A DNA stretch of 64,000 bases from Apostichopus japonicus (taxonomy: Eukaryota; Echinodermata; Holothuroidea; Aspidochirotida; Stichopodidae). A program made the position numbers and the translations under genes. How positions within the stretch are numbered: position 1 is the first letter of the stretch; the number at the start of each line of letters is the position of its first letter. The notes under the pieces are model-generated. The model was not told where the DNA came from. It was given only the letters and a program-made list of their open reading frames with translations, and searched no databases. The stretch lies in contig NC_092566.1 of assembly GCF_037975245.1 (NCBI RefSeq), positions 1,674,001 through 1,738,000 on the forward strand, in the 5' to 3' direction. Below, in pieces: positions 36,141 to 49,748 of this stretch.

Positions 36141-37913
36141 TTACCAAAAAAATGACGGCCAAACATTATCCAGTGCTTCCCAAAATAAAAAAAAATAAAT
36201 TTCAAGACCTAAAATATCTGTGTTGAAATTAAATTTTAACTTCGTTCTCTCTTAGTTAAATTGACCTTAATTACCATGTTTCTGGAATATCTCTTAGAAA
36301 AATGCATTTTCAAGGATAAAATTTTAATTTCTATAAAGTAAAATATTCTTGTGGACAATAGACTTATGTTATATACTCATTAATATGTTTTCAAGCAACG
36401 AAAATATGTATTCGTTCTGCGACATATCCTACATTTAACGGAATATATAAATTCAAGGTATGTCGCATATTCTTTATAAAATTCATATATTTTACATTTT
36501 ATGGAAAATTGAAATTATATTATATTACTTTATACTAAATTGTACTTTCTAAAATATATTTGTGACTTATTTGCAATATTCTGAACCACTTTTTGACATT
36601 TTTTACGAACATTATTGTCACTCTTATCATGTTTGGTTATGAAACGGAAACTTAAATATCGTCTCAGAATCTCAGAATAAACAAACTAAGTATTCAATGC
36701 CTACGGAAACAAAACTATTATAAATAAACAAACTTGGGAAACCTTATAACCCTTCATTGATTAAATATTATATTAATTTATTTTTATCTTATTTAGATGT
36801 TTTCCTGCACTTTATGAGACGTTTTCTGCTTCTTTATTTTACCCCAAAATGTTCAAATATTCTTCACAAATCTTTGTGACTTACAAAAACACTTTGTCGA
36901 CATTTTCGTCTGCCGAGGTATAATTAATTAATTAAACCAATATTAATCTATGAGTTTGTGATTGTTAAAATAAAAACAAATCATAAATTTATCAATCCAG
37001 ATATTTTAACTTCAATCTCGTTTTGTTTTTCATTTTCTTCGTCGTTATTGAAATGTTTCCTTTTTTAGACATTCCATGGTGTACCCAATTTTTGCCCAAA
37101 AGTGTAGAATATCAAAAGTGACTTAATCAAGATTTTATTTTTTTTCCCCCAATTAATGAGATAATCATAGCCGTCAGAGCTTAACAAATCACAGATGTCC
37201 TCTTACGAACCTTATAAAAGAAGCAAAAACACACCAATACTGCTCAGGTTACATCGCTAATTTGATTTCATCTCTAGAAGGTGTCATAAGTCTTACCGGT
37301 ATATAACGCACGACCATGTAAGAATTTGGTATTTTAGGTTTTTGCAGAAACAAGGAGAAAGAAGCAAAAAACCCGTTCGATAATACATTTGATCTCCTAC
37401 TAATGTATTTCATATACAATATTAATTGGCAAACAAGTCCAACGGGTTTTATCCCGATTTTAATTAGGGCCATGTATACACAGGAATTCAGGCACGAAGC
37501 GTTTTGCCATATAGAATTGCAAATTGATGGTCATCGTGGGACGCATCAATCATAGAATGCGTGAGAAAACAGGCTTTGTAGCTTGCTCCTAAGGATTAAA
37601 TCTCAGGAAACTGTGTAAAAGATAGCCAAGGGTGACATTTTAAGGACGAAAAAAAAGAGGTAAAAAACAAAAAAGAAAGAAAAAGAGTCTGATAACGAAG
37701 GCGGTTCTTATCATAAATTCGTCGATCCGTTTCTGTCCTGTTTGCTTTTGTGTATTAGTTACACACACAGTGGTCTATATACAAACTGTATTGATATCTA
37801 TGCATCAGTACTAAGTTGGACTTTGATTGCCTTTGAGTAAAGAAAGGTATAGGATGATAAGCACGATATCAACAAAGGAAAGGGTGAGAGGAGCAGTCAG
37901 GAGGAGGAGGTGA

Positions 37914-37930
37914 TGGGGGGGGGGGGGGGT
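37914..37930. repeat. Poly-G run
   Basis: A 16-17 base G run in purine-rich sequence. It may form G-quadruplex structure and is a likely sequencing or assembly trouble spot. Confidence 0.85.
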
Positions 37931-39099
37931 TAGGGGTGGTGAAACGTAAGATTCGGAAAATGCAAGGAAACATTAACTACAACGTGATTTATTGACTTTA
38001 TATGAATGATTAATTTTTTTAGAAGATATTAAGCTTAAAGTAATTTCGTTCAACTTTTCAAGGTGGATACTAGTTCTAATGCCATTTGGGCGAATATAGC
38101 TGATCTCCAAATATTAGGTTTACAAATAGCCTATAGCAACTATTTGAGTCTGCGTGACGTGGGTGTTGTGTAATAGGATATGCCAAATTTACGACAGTTA
38201 CCTGGAATACCTGCTACTTTTATATATATAATTTTTGTTAAAATCTTGTAACGCATTCAATAATATACACGTTTATAGCAAAAACAACATTGAAATATAT
38301 GGCCCACTATTTACTTAAGCATTGTAAGCCTAAAGGCTTTACCTTTTAATTCTCAACAGATTTGAAAATGTAAAAAATTATAGTGTTTATAATTTTCTCC
38401 ACTTGTAAAGGTTTCGTTAAGATATCCCATTCGTTTGAACTGTTTTTAATGAATATTTTAAACGTAAAAACCGCCATGGTGAATCGAACGCATTCATTTC
38501 AAACAACATACAGTTTTGCGCTTATTTGTCAAAGATAATTATATAGTTACGTAATAGAGCAAATAATAGGTTTGTTTTATACTTACATCTATTGGTATTT
38601 GTGCAATTTCCTCCGACTGACCCCTCTCCGATACATGAGGATCGCGGGTGCCCCGTGGTACAGTGGTAGCAATACATGCTGTCCCCCGATCAATGTATCC
38701 TTCCTCTAATGAATGTCCCAGAATAATATTTTCTGATGATTTAATAAAATGTTAACAACTGCAGATGAAAATTGTTTCGATATTAGACCATTTCCCAAAG
38801 GTCTGTTTAATAAAAGGAAAGATATCCAGCTCAATAGTTTATGGATATTTCGAGAACTTATATCGTCGGTAAAAAGTTGATATTAACCGCTTCTCCGCCA
38901 AACCGCTCAATAAATTACCAGTTGTTCTAAATTTTCCAAAAGGTACGCTGAAAATTCTGAGACCTGATAACCAGTAAATCAGTATTTTAATGGATAACCA
39001 ATCGTTTTTGTTACAGTAAACTTTCCTATAAAATAACTGGCTAAGTTATGATCATATGCGGATGAATGCGACGTGTCTAAGATAGTCCTTCTCGTTGCA

Positions 39100-39345
39100 T
39101 GAGTCAACTACGTGCGACGAACATAACAGTGTGTAGTTTTTTTTCTTTCGCGCCAAATGCTTTATACCTCAGCTTGCAGCACGCGCGTCAAGCTGTGGAG
39201 TATATCTGTTGCATACTTGTGAACGCTATTTCGCTCGAGACCACCTGTAATTGCATCTAACTACAATTACGCGTTTCAATTGAATTTTGTTGCTAAGCGA
39301 TAACACGAAGCGAGTTTCTTATCTGCGCGAGTCCAAATGATTTGT
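39100..39345. promoter_or_regulatory. CpG-rich patch with perfect E2F-type site; candidate promoter or enhancer
   Basis: Within a CpG-poor, AT-rich region this stretch has roughly twenty CpG dinucleotides. It contains TTTCGCGCCAAA (39146-39157), a perfect E2F-type palindromic site, and TATAAAG on the minus strand (39160-39166). GTTGCTAAGCGATAAC at 39289-39304 resembles an RFX X-box. No coding exon with a family match follows on either strand. Confidence 0.35.
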
Positions 39346-39884
39346 AGAGCAGAAATGATTATGAGAGTCAACGATACTTATAGAAGGGGGGAAAAGTAAT
39401 TATTTCTCATGAATATTCAACGGATAATTGTTCATGACTGTTTGCCGTTTAGAACTGTTAAGATGCAGGCAGGTGGGGTTACAATTTAATTTGATTAAAA
39501 TGGGGTACCTTAAAGAAAGAAAAAGATGTTTTTTTTTAGAATTGTAGTGACTTTGGAGGTGTAAATAGTGCGTTTGTTTTTGTTAGAATAGGATGGTATA
39601 GGAAACGCATTGCAAAAAAGCAAAATACAAATATGTTCTGCAGTAAACTATTAAAAAGTTTATGGAAGGAATATACTTCTGCAAGTTATATAACTATTTT
39701 GTTTCAAAATAAGTCCATAATTAGGGGACCTAGTATTACCAAAGTTAGACATTTAAATATTTATTAGGGAACACGCGCCTCCCTTCTTTGTTTCCACAGA
39801 CATTCTATAAAGAAGTGTATACACAACAAATAACAATAATACATGTACTAATCAATTCCAATTTAAAAATAAATTATAAAATAT

Positions 39885-39947
39885 AAATATATATATCTAT
39901 ATCTATATATATATATCTATATATATATCTATATCTATATATATATA

Positions 39948-39994
<47 letters not shown>

Positions 39995-39997
39995 ATA
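39885..39997. repeat. TA/TATC microsatellite
   Basis: TATATATCTATATCTATAT pattern with pure TA tracts. Confidence 0.9.
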
Positions 39998-40355
39998 TTC
40001 TCCAAAGGTGATTCATATAATAACTTAATGTGTATAATGTATGCAATTTGGTTAATATTTCATTCATTTGTTCGTAATAGTTGGAATGTTGAATTTTTTA
40101 TGTTGTTAAATGGGTTATTAGTACAGTTTTGCTAAAACGTTTACATTCATTATACCAATAGCTGTCGATTATTCTTTTCTTTTTATGTAGTGGAAGTGGC
40201 TTATGACCTTCTAAGTAGGTTAATGGGACATTGAAACATTCGATATTGTGAAAATATAATCAGTGTGAAACCATGAAAGGCGAAAAGATTTGCCTGGTCT
40301 CTTTAAAAGGGATAGTTTGGTATACATTATAATACAGTAATAACTAATAAATAAT

Positions 40356-40361
40356 ATATAA

Positions 40362-40397
<36 letters not shown>
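40356..40397. repeat. (TA)n microsatellite
   Basis: About 18 TA units. Confidence 0.9.
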
Positions 40398-40401
<4 letters not shown>

Positions 40402-41752
40402 CATATATAATGAAGTTCAGTAACTAATGCTTTTCCGTATAGTGTATAGTTTCAATTGGATGGAACTTCAGTGCACTTTTATAACCTAGATGCCGTGAAG
40501 TGAACTTTATCCTGTATACGGGGTAAACATTATGTTGACTCATAATTCTTCTAGGAAGTTAACATTTTCATTGGGTGAGGATTGGGTGGGGTTTTTATTA
40601 CGAGATAAACACACAAACAACGTTAAGCCGAATGTTTATGTATTTTACCTGCCATGATAATTGAATGTAAAAAAGAGTATACACAAAGTCACGAAAAGAA
40701 TGATGATGATGAAAATATGAAAAGTCACCTTTTTCAAAGAAAGTAAAAAAAAAAAAAATTAAAAAAATGCATCGTGACTTATAACCTAGAAATAATAGAA
40801 CGGTCCATTTTGGACTCGATTGAAATTGCAATGTCATAACAAATAATTCATGCTTTATTTCGTATTTTATCTTTTTACCCCTGACCAACTTTAACTACTT
40901 TCTATTTTTGTTCTTCTTTTTTTTTGGTGGAAAAGCTTTGCTACACCATGCAGACGGTTAATTTTTGAAAATAAAACAGCAAAGAAAGTTGCGATAATGA
41001 ATGATAAAATGTAAAATGATTTTTGTTGACAAGCAAGAAACGATGCGGAACTCACAGCCATTATCGATTTTAGTCTATAAAGCAAAATGGCTTGAAAATA
41101 ATTGTTCTATAGTAATGACATTTTCACGGTGAGTACGGACTAACGATAAATTCCCTACAGGCAAAATTTGCTTAATGTGTTTAATCAATCACCGTTATAT
41201 TCTTCGAAGGAAACTTCAACGATCTGAAGGGGAGGGGGGGGGGGGGTGATAAAACGACGCTTGTTGTGTTTCCTATATTGCAGTCAGTTATTGTAATCGT
41301 TATTAGCCGTCCAATTATCACAGATGAGAAAACGTTTCTACAATATGGCAAAGATGAAAATAAGCAAGAGAGAGCTGATGATGATAATGATGATGATGGC
41401 AACATCATTTTAAATTTAAGATAATAAATGGATAATTACCTGAACAATGAAGTGAAGAAGCAATAATCAGTTTTTGCTTTCACGGTATATATAATTAGAA
41501 ATTATAATTTAAGGCTTTTATTTTGACAACAGCTACCGGTCTCTATACATTTACGATGCTATTATGATGATAACGTCAATCCGAAATCTCTGGGGAAATC
41601 GCGTCATTTTTGATATTTTTGAAAACTTGTAATCGTGTAGATTTGCTATACGATGATGAGACAAATAAATTGACAAACATTGACATCGATGTGAATACCA
41701 TAGAGTAAACGTATGTATAGATGTTGTTTTCTTGTAATTGTTATTTATTAAC

Positions 41753-41830
41753 TCATTAATTAATTAATTAATTCGTTCGTTCGTTCATTCAATTATTCAA
41801 TTATTCATTTATTTGTTTATTTTAGTTTTT
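41753..41830. repeat. Compound TTAA/TTCG/TTCA microsatellite
   Basis: TTAATTAATTAATTAA, then TTCGTTCGTTCG and ATTCAATTATTC repeats. Confidence 0.75.
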
Positions 41831-44437
41831 GTTCTCTGTTTGTTTGTTTGTTTGATCTCTTGTTTTCGGTTTTCGGTTTGCTTTAGTATTTTGCTTTGTT
41901 CACCTTCCTTTTAACTTCTTTCTATTGTTGTGCGTGGCTTTGTTATAATCAAAATTAAGTAAACAATAGATTCAAAATATAACAAACTTTAAGTTCATTC
42001 AAAGTAAATAATAACACGCCACCATACAGGTGATATAAAATATAGCAATTTACATCTGGAATTTTGCAAAATATTAAAATTAGAACAGAAAATCATGTTT
42101 CATGTAAGTATAATGCTTTACAAAAAGAAAACGAGAAACCGGAACATTTGTTTCTAATTTCGTTCGTTTCGACGCAACGAGACTAATTCGAATAAGTATT
42201 GGTACTTAGGGCACATTTATATATTTTGTTGTAATTATTAATAGGAAACACTGATTTTGAGTAGACAAGAGAAGTTATATACTTATATAATTGGTAAAAG
42301 CACTCCATAAATTAGACTAGATTTTTTTTTTTTAACTAAAAAAAAAACAAACTGTTGTTCCGTCATGCAGACGCGAACGATTCATAAAGATAGTTAAAAT
42401 TGTCTCTATAGTGCAATGTCATCGATTGCAAATATCACCTACACAGATTATGATTTTACCGTCTGAGATACAAAACGAATCCGCCTTTTTAGAAAACGTT
42501 CTCACTTTTGGGGGCCCCTAACAACTCGTATTACGCCATACGTCCTAACCTCATCAGAGAAAATACATCACATCAATTTTAAAAAGGGTTATAAGATTAG
42601 ATCGGGTTTTTTACTATTCATGTGAGAGTTCTTACTAGTCACAATCAAATTAAGAAGAGGATTTTAAGGATTGTATCGGTTAGTGTCTGATTTAATTCCA
42701 GCCAATGACCATCTTTATAATCACCTTGTAAACTGATCTAACACAGCGTTTTATTTCTTTTCATTATTCTCACTCTCTCTGACTTTGACAAATCACTAAG
42801 ATATCGCGTCTGTAAAAACCTTCTAACAGCCGCGTTTTTGTCTGTTTTTTATTATATATATTTGGAGCGATCTTTTTTATTTCGAACGCAACTCCCTGGA
42901 CGAGTACTTCTGTCTGAAAATCCAATTTTTTTTTTGGCTAACAGAAAAAAATCCTTTTATAGGAAAAGGCTTTCTTTCAATTTGCAAATTTGTTCCATGA
43001 GAGCATTTGCTGTTATTTCTTAGGAGTTGCTGTTTATCAACTTTAGTGATAATCTTCAAGTTACCCACTAATCGATTTAAAACAATGAGTGGTCAGGAAA
43101 TGAGATCGAACAAGGGGTTGGGTGAAACTGAGAGAGGCACGTCCGAGAGAAAATGGAGACCTAAAGGGAAACCATTTCTTAGAGAGGTGATTTCTTGCCA
43201 ACATAATAGCCGTGGACATTTCTCAAAAAGATGATCGAAAAGCGATCCCTTATTTCCGTGGCATTTTCAATGTTAGCATAGTGTTACAAGGTCGACGTAG
43301 CTAGGGTTGGGAGGGGGTGAGGTTGAGAGTGGGGGGGGGGGAGTGAAATAGGACGAACGTGTCCCTCCCTCCCAAGGTTGGTGAAAAGTCTCAAAAGTGA
43401 CGCTTTTCATAATTATATGTGCCCATTTTCCATTTCTTAAATTAAACATATATAACGTATATATTTTTATTAAAATTACCCTTTTGTTGAAAAGCATCCA
43501 ATTTCGGAAGTTTGTGGTGTGAACTTTTGAGGTAACTTTTAGGTTGACCCCTCAAATAAACGTCACGTGTTCCAATGCCACGGGGAGCTTATGTGCCAAC
43601 CCCCTCCCCTCCTCCCTTCCGCTTCCGATTGAACTCTTTTCCACCGCATATGTTTAGTTACATATTTCTATTAGAACCTCCTCAGTTTACTGGGCACTAG
43701 AAAGGGGACTTACCCATGGGTTGGGGTGGGGCAAGGACGGTTAGCAATCTCCCTCTCCTCCACCTATCATCATCCCGATGTCATCACCATATCCGCAATC
43801 GTCTCCAGTGTATAAATTCATCATTTAAAATGGAAATTTTTACGTTTGTTGGGTTAATGAATAACATGAAATTCCACGGTGCATATAGGACTGGATTATT
43901 CCAAAGCTCTTGCAACCTCATAGGTTTCAAATTTCAATCTTATTCGTTCAAATATTCAATATAACCGTTTAGAATTAATAACCATTTACTAGAATCAACT
44001 TTGTTCTGATCATTCTTCAAAATCAGTTAAAAGTGATACATTATCAAACACGAAGTAAGCGTTTACATTGGTGTATGACCTAAGTGTGCTCCCATATATA
44101 CATAAATGACGCCAAAGCGAAAGGTCCCGAATAAGTTTCAGTGAACATAAATTGAAAATGGAAACAGTCCATGCAATAAGAGGTTTCATGTTTCCAAATG
44201 GGCATGCGAAAAAAATGTAATCTTTAGATGATACTTGCGATGAAATATACGTATTTATGTCTTAAGACGTATGCTATTTCTCGAATTTATGATGCATGGG
44301 GGTAAATCTTTAGGAGTCACTTTCAGTCTTGTCGAAATTAAGTGAAAGGTCAAAGGTTATCTTTATTGACCCCAAGAATTTAAAACAGTCGAATAAAGGT
44401 TCCGCATGACATCGTATAGTGTATAATACAACGAGAT

Positions 44438-45795
44438 AATGCAATGATACCGCAGTGGTATTGAAAAAAACGTATGATGTTGGAATGATACTGTTATGAT
44501 ATTATAATAAAATTGTAATGATACTGCTATGATATTTTCACGATACTGCTATGATATTGCGATGATTCTACTATGATATTGTCATGATACTGCTATGATA
44601 TTGCGATAGGACTGCTATGATACTTTAATGATACCGTGTTATGATATGTAATGATACTGCTGTGTTATTATAATGATGCTGTTATGTTATTGTAATGATA
44701 TTATTATGTTACTTTAATGATACTGTTATGATATTGTATTGATATTGCTATGATATTGTAACGGTACTGTTATATAGTAATGATACCGTGTAATGTTATT
44801 GTAATGGTACTGTTATGGTATTGTAATGACACTGCTATGATATTGCTATGATATTGTTATTATACTGCTATGATATTGTAATGATACTGCTCTGATACTT
44901 TAATGATAACTTGTTTTTTATTAAATGATACTGCTATGATACTTAAATGATACCGTGTTATTTTTTAATGATACTGCTGTGTTATTATAATGATACTGTT
45001 ATGTTATTGTAATGATATTATTGTGTTACTGTAATGATACTGCTATGATATTGTATTGATATTGCTATGATATTGTAACGGTACTTTTATATTGTAATGA
45101 TACTGTTATGGTATTGTAATGACACTGATGTGATACTGTAATGATACTGTTATGATATTGTAATGATACTGCTAAGATATTTTATTGATATTATAATGAT
45201 ACTGCTATGATATTTTAATGATACTGTTATGATATTGTAATGATATTATTGTGTTACTGTAATGATACTGCTATGATATTGTATTGATATTGCTATGATA
45301 TTGTAACGGTACTTTTATATTGTAATGATACTGTTATGGTATTGTAATGACACTGATGTGATACTGTAATGATACTGTTATGATATTGTAATGATACTGC
45401 TAAGATATTTTATTGATATTATAATGATACTGCTATGATATTTTAATGATACTGTTATGATATTGTATTGGTATTTCTATGATATTGTTACGATACTGTT
45501 ATATTGTCATGATACTGCTATGATACTTCTGTGGTACTGCTATGATATTGTAATGATACTGCTATGATATTGTAATGATACTGCTATAATAGTGTATTGA
45601 TATTGCTATGATATCGTAACGGTTCTGTAAAATTGTCACGGTACAGTTATATTCTAATGATATTGCTATGGTATTGTAATGATACTATTATGATATTGCA
45701 ATGATACTGTTATCATATTGTATTGATATTGCAATGTTATCGGGAATAATGTATTATGTAATAAAATTGCAATAAAACTGTCGTGGTATCGTTAT
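44438..45795 (+). repeat. Satellite with 11-bp half-units (TGATACTGCTA / TGATATTGTAA), about 1.36 kb
   Basis: More than fifty degenerate 22-bp units, each made of two similar 11-bp halves. A 228-bp block (about 45005-45232) is repeated almost without change at about 45233-45460, which shows recent segmental amplification inside an older, diverged array. Confidence 0.9.
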
Positions 45796-46250
45796 GATTC
45801 ATTCTTTATGTTATGTTTTTTATGTTAAATGATGTAAGGTAATGACACTATTACAGACTAATAAGCTGTGATTTTCACGGAATTTTCTGGCAAATGTGAT
45901 GAATAGTTAACTTCGTAGTGACGTCATTGTGTCGTTCATCATTTTACAACAACGGTGTTCCACCTTGCAGACTTTCGTTACAAAATATAAAATGCAGTGA
46001 CAACAAATATTGACCATATAGTGCAGGTCGGTTCTCAAATAAATTTCTACGAGGATCCAATATCTTATCATATGACTAGATTGTTAGGTCCATAAAGTGC
46101 TCAAGTATAAGCCCTTACGGGTCAGTAAAAAAGATTATTGCAAGCTTGTGGAACATTTTGTTCGCTGGCCGGACTGATAGTTTTTCGCGGGTATGATTTA
46201 GCCTGAGGGCCGCCATATTAAATACCTCTACCCTAGTTGAACGAAAATGA
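45796..46250. other. Unique spacer between oppositely oriented satellite arms
   Basis: About 455 bases of non-repetitive DNA with no open frame of note. It lies between a long direct satellite arm and a short inverted arm. Confidence 0.6.
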
Positions 46251-46254
46251 TCAT

Positions 46255-46425
46255 AACAATATAACAGTACCGTTATAATTTCATAGCAATATCAATACAA
46301 TATCATAGCAATATCAATACAATATCATAGCGGTATCATGAAAATATCATAGCATCATGACAATATCATAGCATCATGACAATATCATAGCAGTATCATC
46401 TCAATATCACAGTACCGGTACAAAA
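46255..46425 (-). repeat. Short inverted arm of the same 11/22-bp satellite
   Basis: ACAATATCATAGCAGTATCA and relatives are the reverse complement of the 44438-45795 satellite. A 25-bp subunit (ATCATGACAATATCATAGC) is locally tandem. Confidence 0.88.
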
Positions 46426-47408
46426 AAAAATGTATGATTTATGTATAACACTACCTTTACGAGTAAACTTCGTGTTTCTATACAATTTACCTTGTCATAT
46501 TACTATACCAAAGGTTGCATGTATACAATATTCAACGCACTTTTACTTCTTTGATTTTTTGAAGTCAGTTTATGTAAAAGTTGATACTCTAGCACACGTA
46601 GAGTGTACATACGACATGAATATATTAAGCTTTATTATCATCATAAAACTCCTTTAAGAGTGACCTGAAGGAAGAATCCCATAGTCTGTAAAATATTTAA
46701 ATTAGACTTCAAAAAATTACGTTATATCCACTTAACCTAGAAACTAAAATTTAAAACGCAAAATAACGACAAAAGCTTTTAGCGTGAAGAAAAAAACTAA
46801 ATTGAGAAACAAAACCGAATAAAAAATCAAATGAAACAAAATAAAGGGAAAGAAAATAGCAAACGGCAAAACGTGTTTTTAACTTCTCTTTTTTTTTAAA
46901 TATTTGAGCTATGTTCTGCTTTGTAAATTAAGAATAATAAAATCAAACAAAAATCTGTTAGTCAACTTAACATTGAATATATATTGAAAAACCACGATTT
47001 TTTTATACAATTTTTGTTATATGAGTACACATTGGAAATAGATTTTCATTCTTTAAAGCCTCATATAACATAATATCGACTGGGTTCATCCCTTTAATAG
47101 AATAAGACGAATCGTAATGGGTTTTTGCTCACTCCCCCTCTATATGTATCTATCACTCGTAATATCCTTTACCTAAGTTGATAAAATCCATACTGATTTA
47201 GTCTTTTGTCCCAATCAACAATAATCACATTGGACGAGATAACACGCTACCCCTTAAAATCAATTTGATACGGTTTTACGGTCTTCTATACGCCAAAATA
47301 AGAATTGTATTACTAGCCGGGCGCCTAAACCATAATCGCCAGACCTACAAGGCCACTAATTGTACACGAACGCGCGAAAAAAACTTTCTTCCTTTCGCTT
47401 TTTCTCTT

Positions 47409-47435
47409 TGCTCTCTCTCTCTCTCTATCTCTCTT
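47409..47435. repeat. (CT)n microsatellite
   Basis: Short CTCTCT tract. Confidence 0.75.
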
Positions 47436-48720
47436 TGAAGATTGTATACAATGTACAGTGTTACCTATGCCTTTAAGTTCACTTTGTGTAATATGAAACT
47501 AGCCCTTTTTACAACAAACAACACAAAAAAATACAGGGGGAAAAAAATCATGCTTTTGTGTTTCTTCGCTTCAAGTGAGACTTAATTCCAGATTTGTTGC
47601 TGAGTTTATTATAATAATACATCAAGCTTTTTTTGTATATTACTAAAGTTGACTTTAGTAGTTCTTTTTTTTTTTTCCCGCCCCTATACCTTTATTGTCG
47701 GTGTAAGGCTCCTTCGCGGCTTTGACAAATTAAATCAATGATCGCGCTTAACGATAGTAATATGAATATAATTTACACAATACGATCTTGCCATCAAAGG
47801 CGATTACGACGTAGGGTTCACGTCAACTGCAATTTAACAAGGTTCAAACTCTGCAATTCGATATTTTTTCCTTTTCTAGTTTTTATTCATTTTCTTTTTA
47901 CTTCATTTTTTTTTTCTTTAGCTCGTTTCTGACTTTTAGTTAATAAAGGCAGGAACTGTAAATGATATGGAAGTTTCTTTTTAAGCGCCTGATAGATTTT
48001 TTTTATTATTATCATCTATTATCATGTTAAAGATAAAATTGAGAAAAATAATGATTAAATATGCTGCAAAGTTGGAAAGTCTTTTGAAGTTAACAAAGGA
48101 ATCCTGCCTTGAATAAAAAATGAAATCTTCTCCAGCAAAAATCAAGTCTTATACGGGAGCTTCATTTAATAACCATAATCAACAACATAGTAGGTTATTG
48201 TTATTTGGAAACCCAACGAAAAGTCGAATCATAAAAGAAAACGTTCCTTTTTTACTTTTTTTTTATGTCTCAATTTTGATATTATGAAGGAGTGTTGTAA
48301 TAGATTTGTACTTTTACATGAAAGAGTCGCTCGTAACAACAATCATATTTTTATTAATACCAATATGTGTGAGAGGACTTTGACCAAGAAAGACTCCATA
48401 TTTCATTAGATGATGTAGAAGAAAAAAATAGAGATCTGAAAAGCATTAAATAAAGAGAGAGTGCGGGAGTGAGAAAACTAATATTCGAAATCTCCGATGA
48501 AATTGATTCTATGTGATAAAAGAATGATATGATCTGCACTGTATAAGCTCAATACGATTTCTTGACAGACGTACATTACAAGTACATCTACATATACATA
48601 TGTTATGAAGGAAATACACGTGTAATCCTCGAAAAGAAAATATTATGAGACCAAAGCAGAGAAATGAGATATGACTCATAATTGACAAATAAGGAGTAAT
48701 GTTTTAGAATATATTAAAAA

Positions 48721-48723
<3 letters not shown>

Positions 48724-48789
<66 letters not shown>
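48724..48789. repeat. (AT)n microsatellite
   Basis: About 32 uninterrupted AT units. Confidence 0.95.
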
Positions 48790-48794
<5 letters not shown>

Positions 48795-49581
48795 TTGATC
48801 ACGACAGACGGGTTAGATCAACATGGAAGCTGAATACAATACTTGCACTTAATGAACATTTTATGTTTATTTACACTAAATGGTATATACTTTGTAATAA
48901 TTGCTATAAATGAAAGGCTAAAATTTGATCAGCCAATTCTTAAATAAATATAACAAACACACGCATCGGGAATCATTCCCATTAAACTCATTATTATCAT
49001 CATTATTATCATCTTTTTCTAAATTAATTGTTATGTTTAGTTGACTCTCGATTATAACATACCAGTATGATGCTCTCCGCTTCCAATCCTGTATATATAT
49101 ATATATATATATATTCTATGGACATCATCCCTTATTCCATTTGTTGCTTTGTTTAAATTAATGCCATCCGTTCATTAAATACATGTCGCATACATTGACA
49201 CAATATTTATCTACATGTGATGAGCAATAGGAACAAACAAAACGAGGAAGAAATAAACGTTAGTTTTTGCCATCAAGACATTTCAATGTCTATATTCTTC
49301 TATTTTACAGCAATTTAAACCCATTATTATGAGGCATATAAAAGACGCCTCGTCGGAGCTTTATGTTATAAGACAATTACCTTAGCGCTTTTTTAATCTT
49401 TTAAGAGTGAAACGTGTCATTACACACGAGTGACGAGGGAAAGAAATGATATAAAGATAGTTAATGGGTTTTATTTGGAAGGAGAGAATAAGATGAAGTG
49501 TACGCAAATCAGTTGAGCGCGATAATTACATTTTACGCCCAGCGAGCTAACTTTCATGAAACGAAGCGTGTAGGCAAGCCG

Positions 49582-49615
49582 AATGGTAGTTATATACATA
49601 TATAGTATAGTATAG

Positions 49616-49647
<32 letters not shown>

Positions 49648-49701
49648 TATAGTATATATATATATATACATACTATATTATATATGTATATAACTACCAT
49701 T
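49582..49701. repeat. 120-bp foldback hairpin with 21-bp perfect arms
   Basis: AATGGTAGTTATATACATAT plus A at the left is repeated as the exact reverse complement ending at 49701. An AT microsatellite forms the loop. A further AT tract follows to about 49745. Confidence 0.8.
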
Positions 49702-49702
49702 A

Positions 49703-49748
<46 letters not shown>

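Larger units (their letters stand above)
27076..44430. other. Gene-poor, mostly unique AT-rich region upstream of the drgx exons
   Basis: No exon with both splice sites and family similarity was recognised on either strand. Frames such as 28340-28744 plus are within chance expectation for this base composition. Short microsatellites (34714-34746, 39885-39997, 40356-40397, 41753-41830), a G run at 37914-37930 and several candidate regulatory patches are listed separately. Confidence 0.55.

Noticed and set aside
47795-47820. Codons reading L-R-R-N-R on the minus strand, a possible homeodomain start
   Set aside because: In-frame stops on both sides within a few codons and no donor site.
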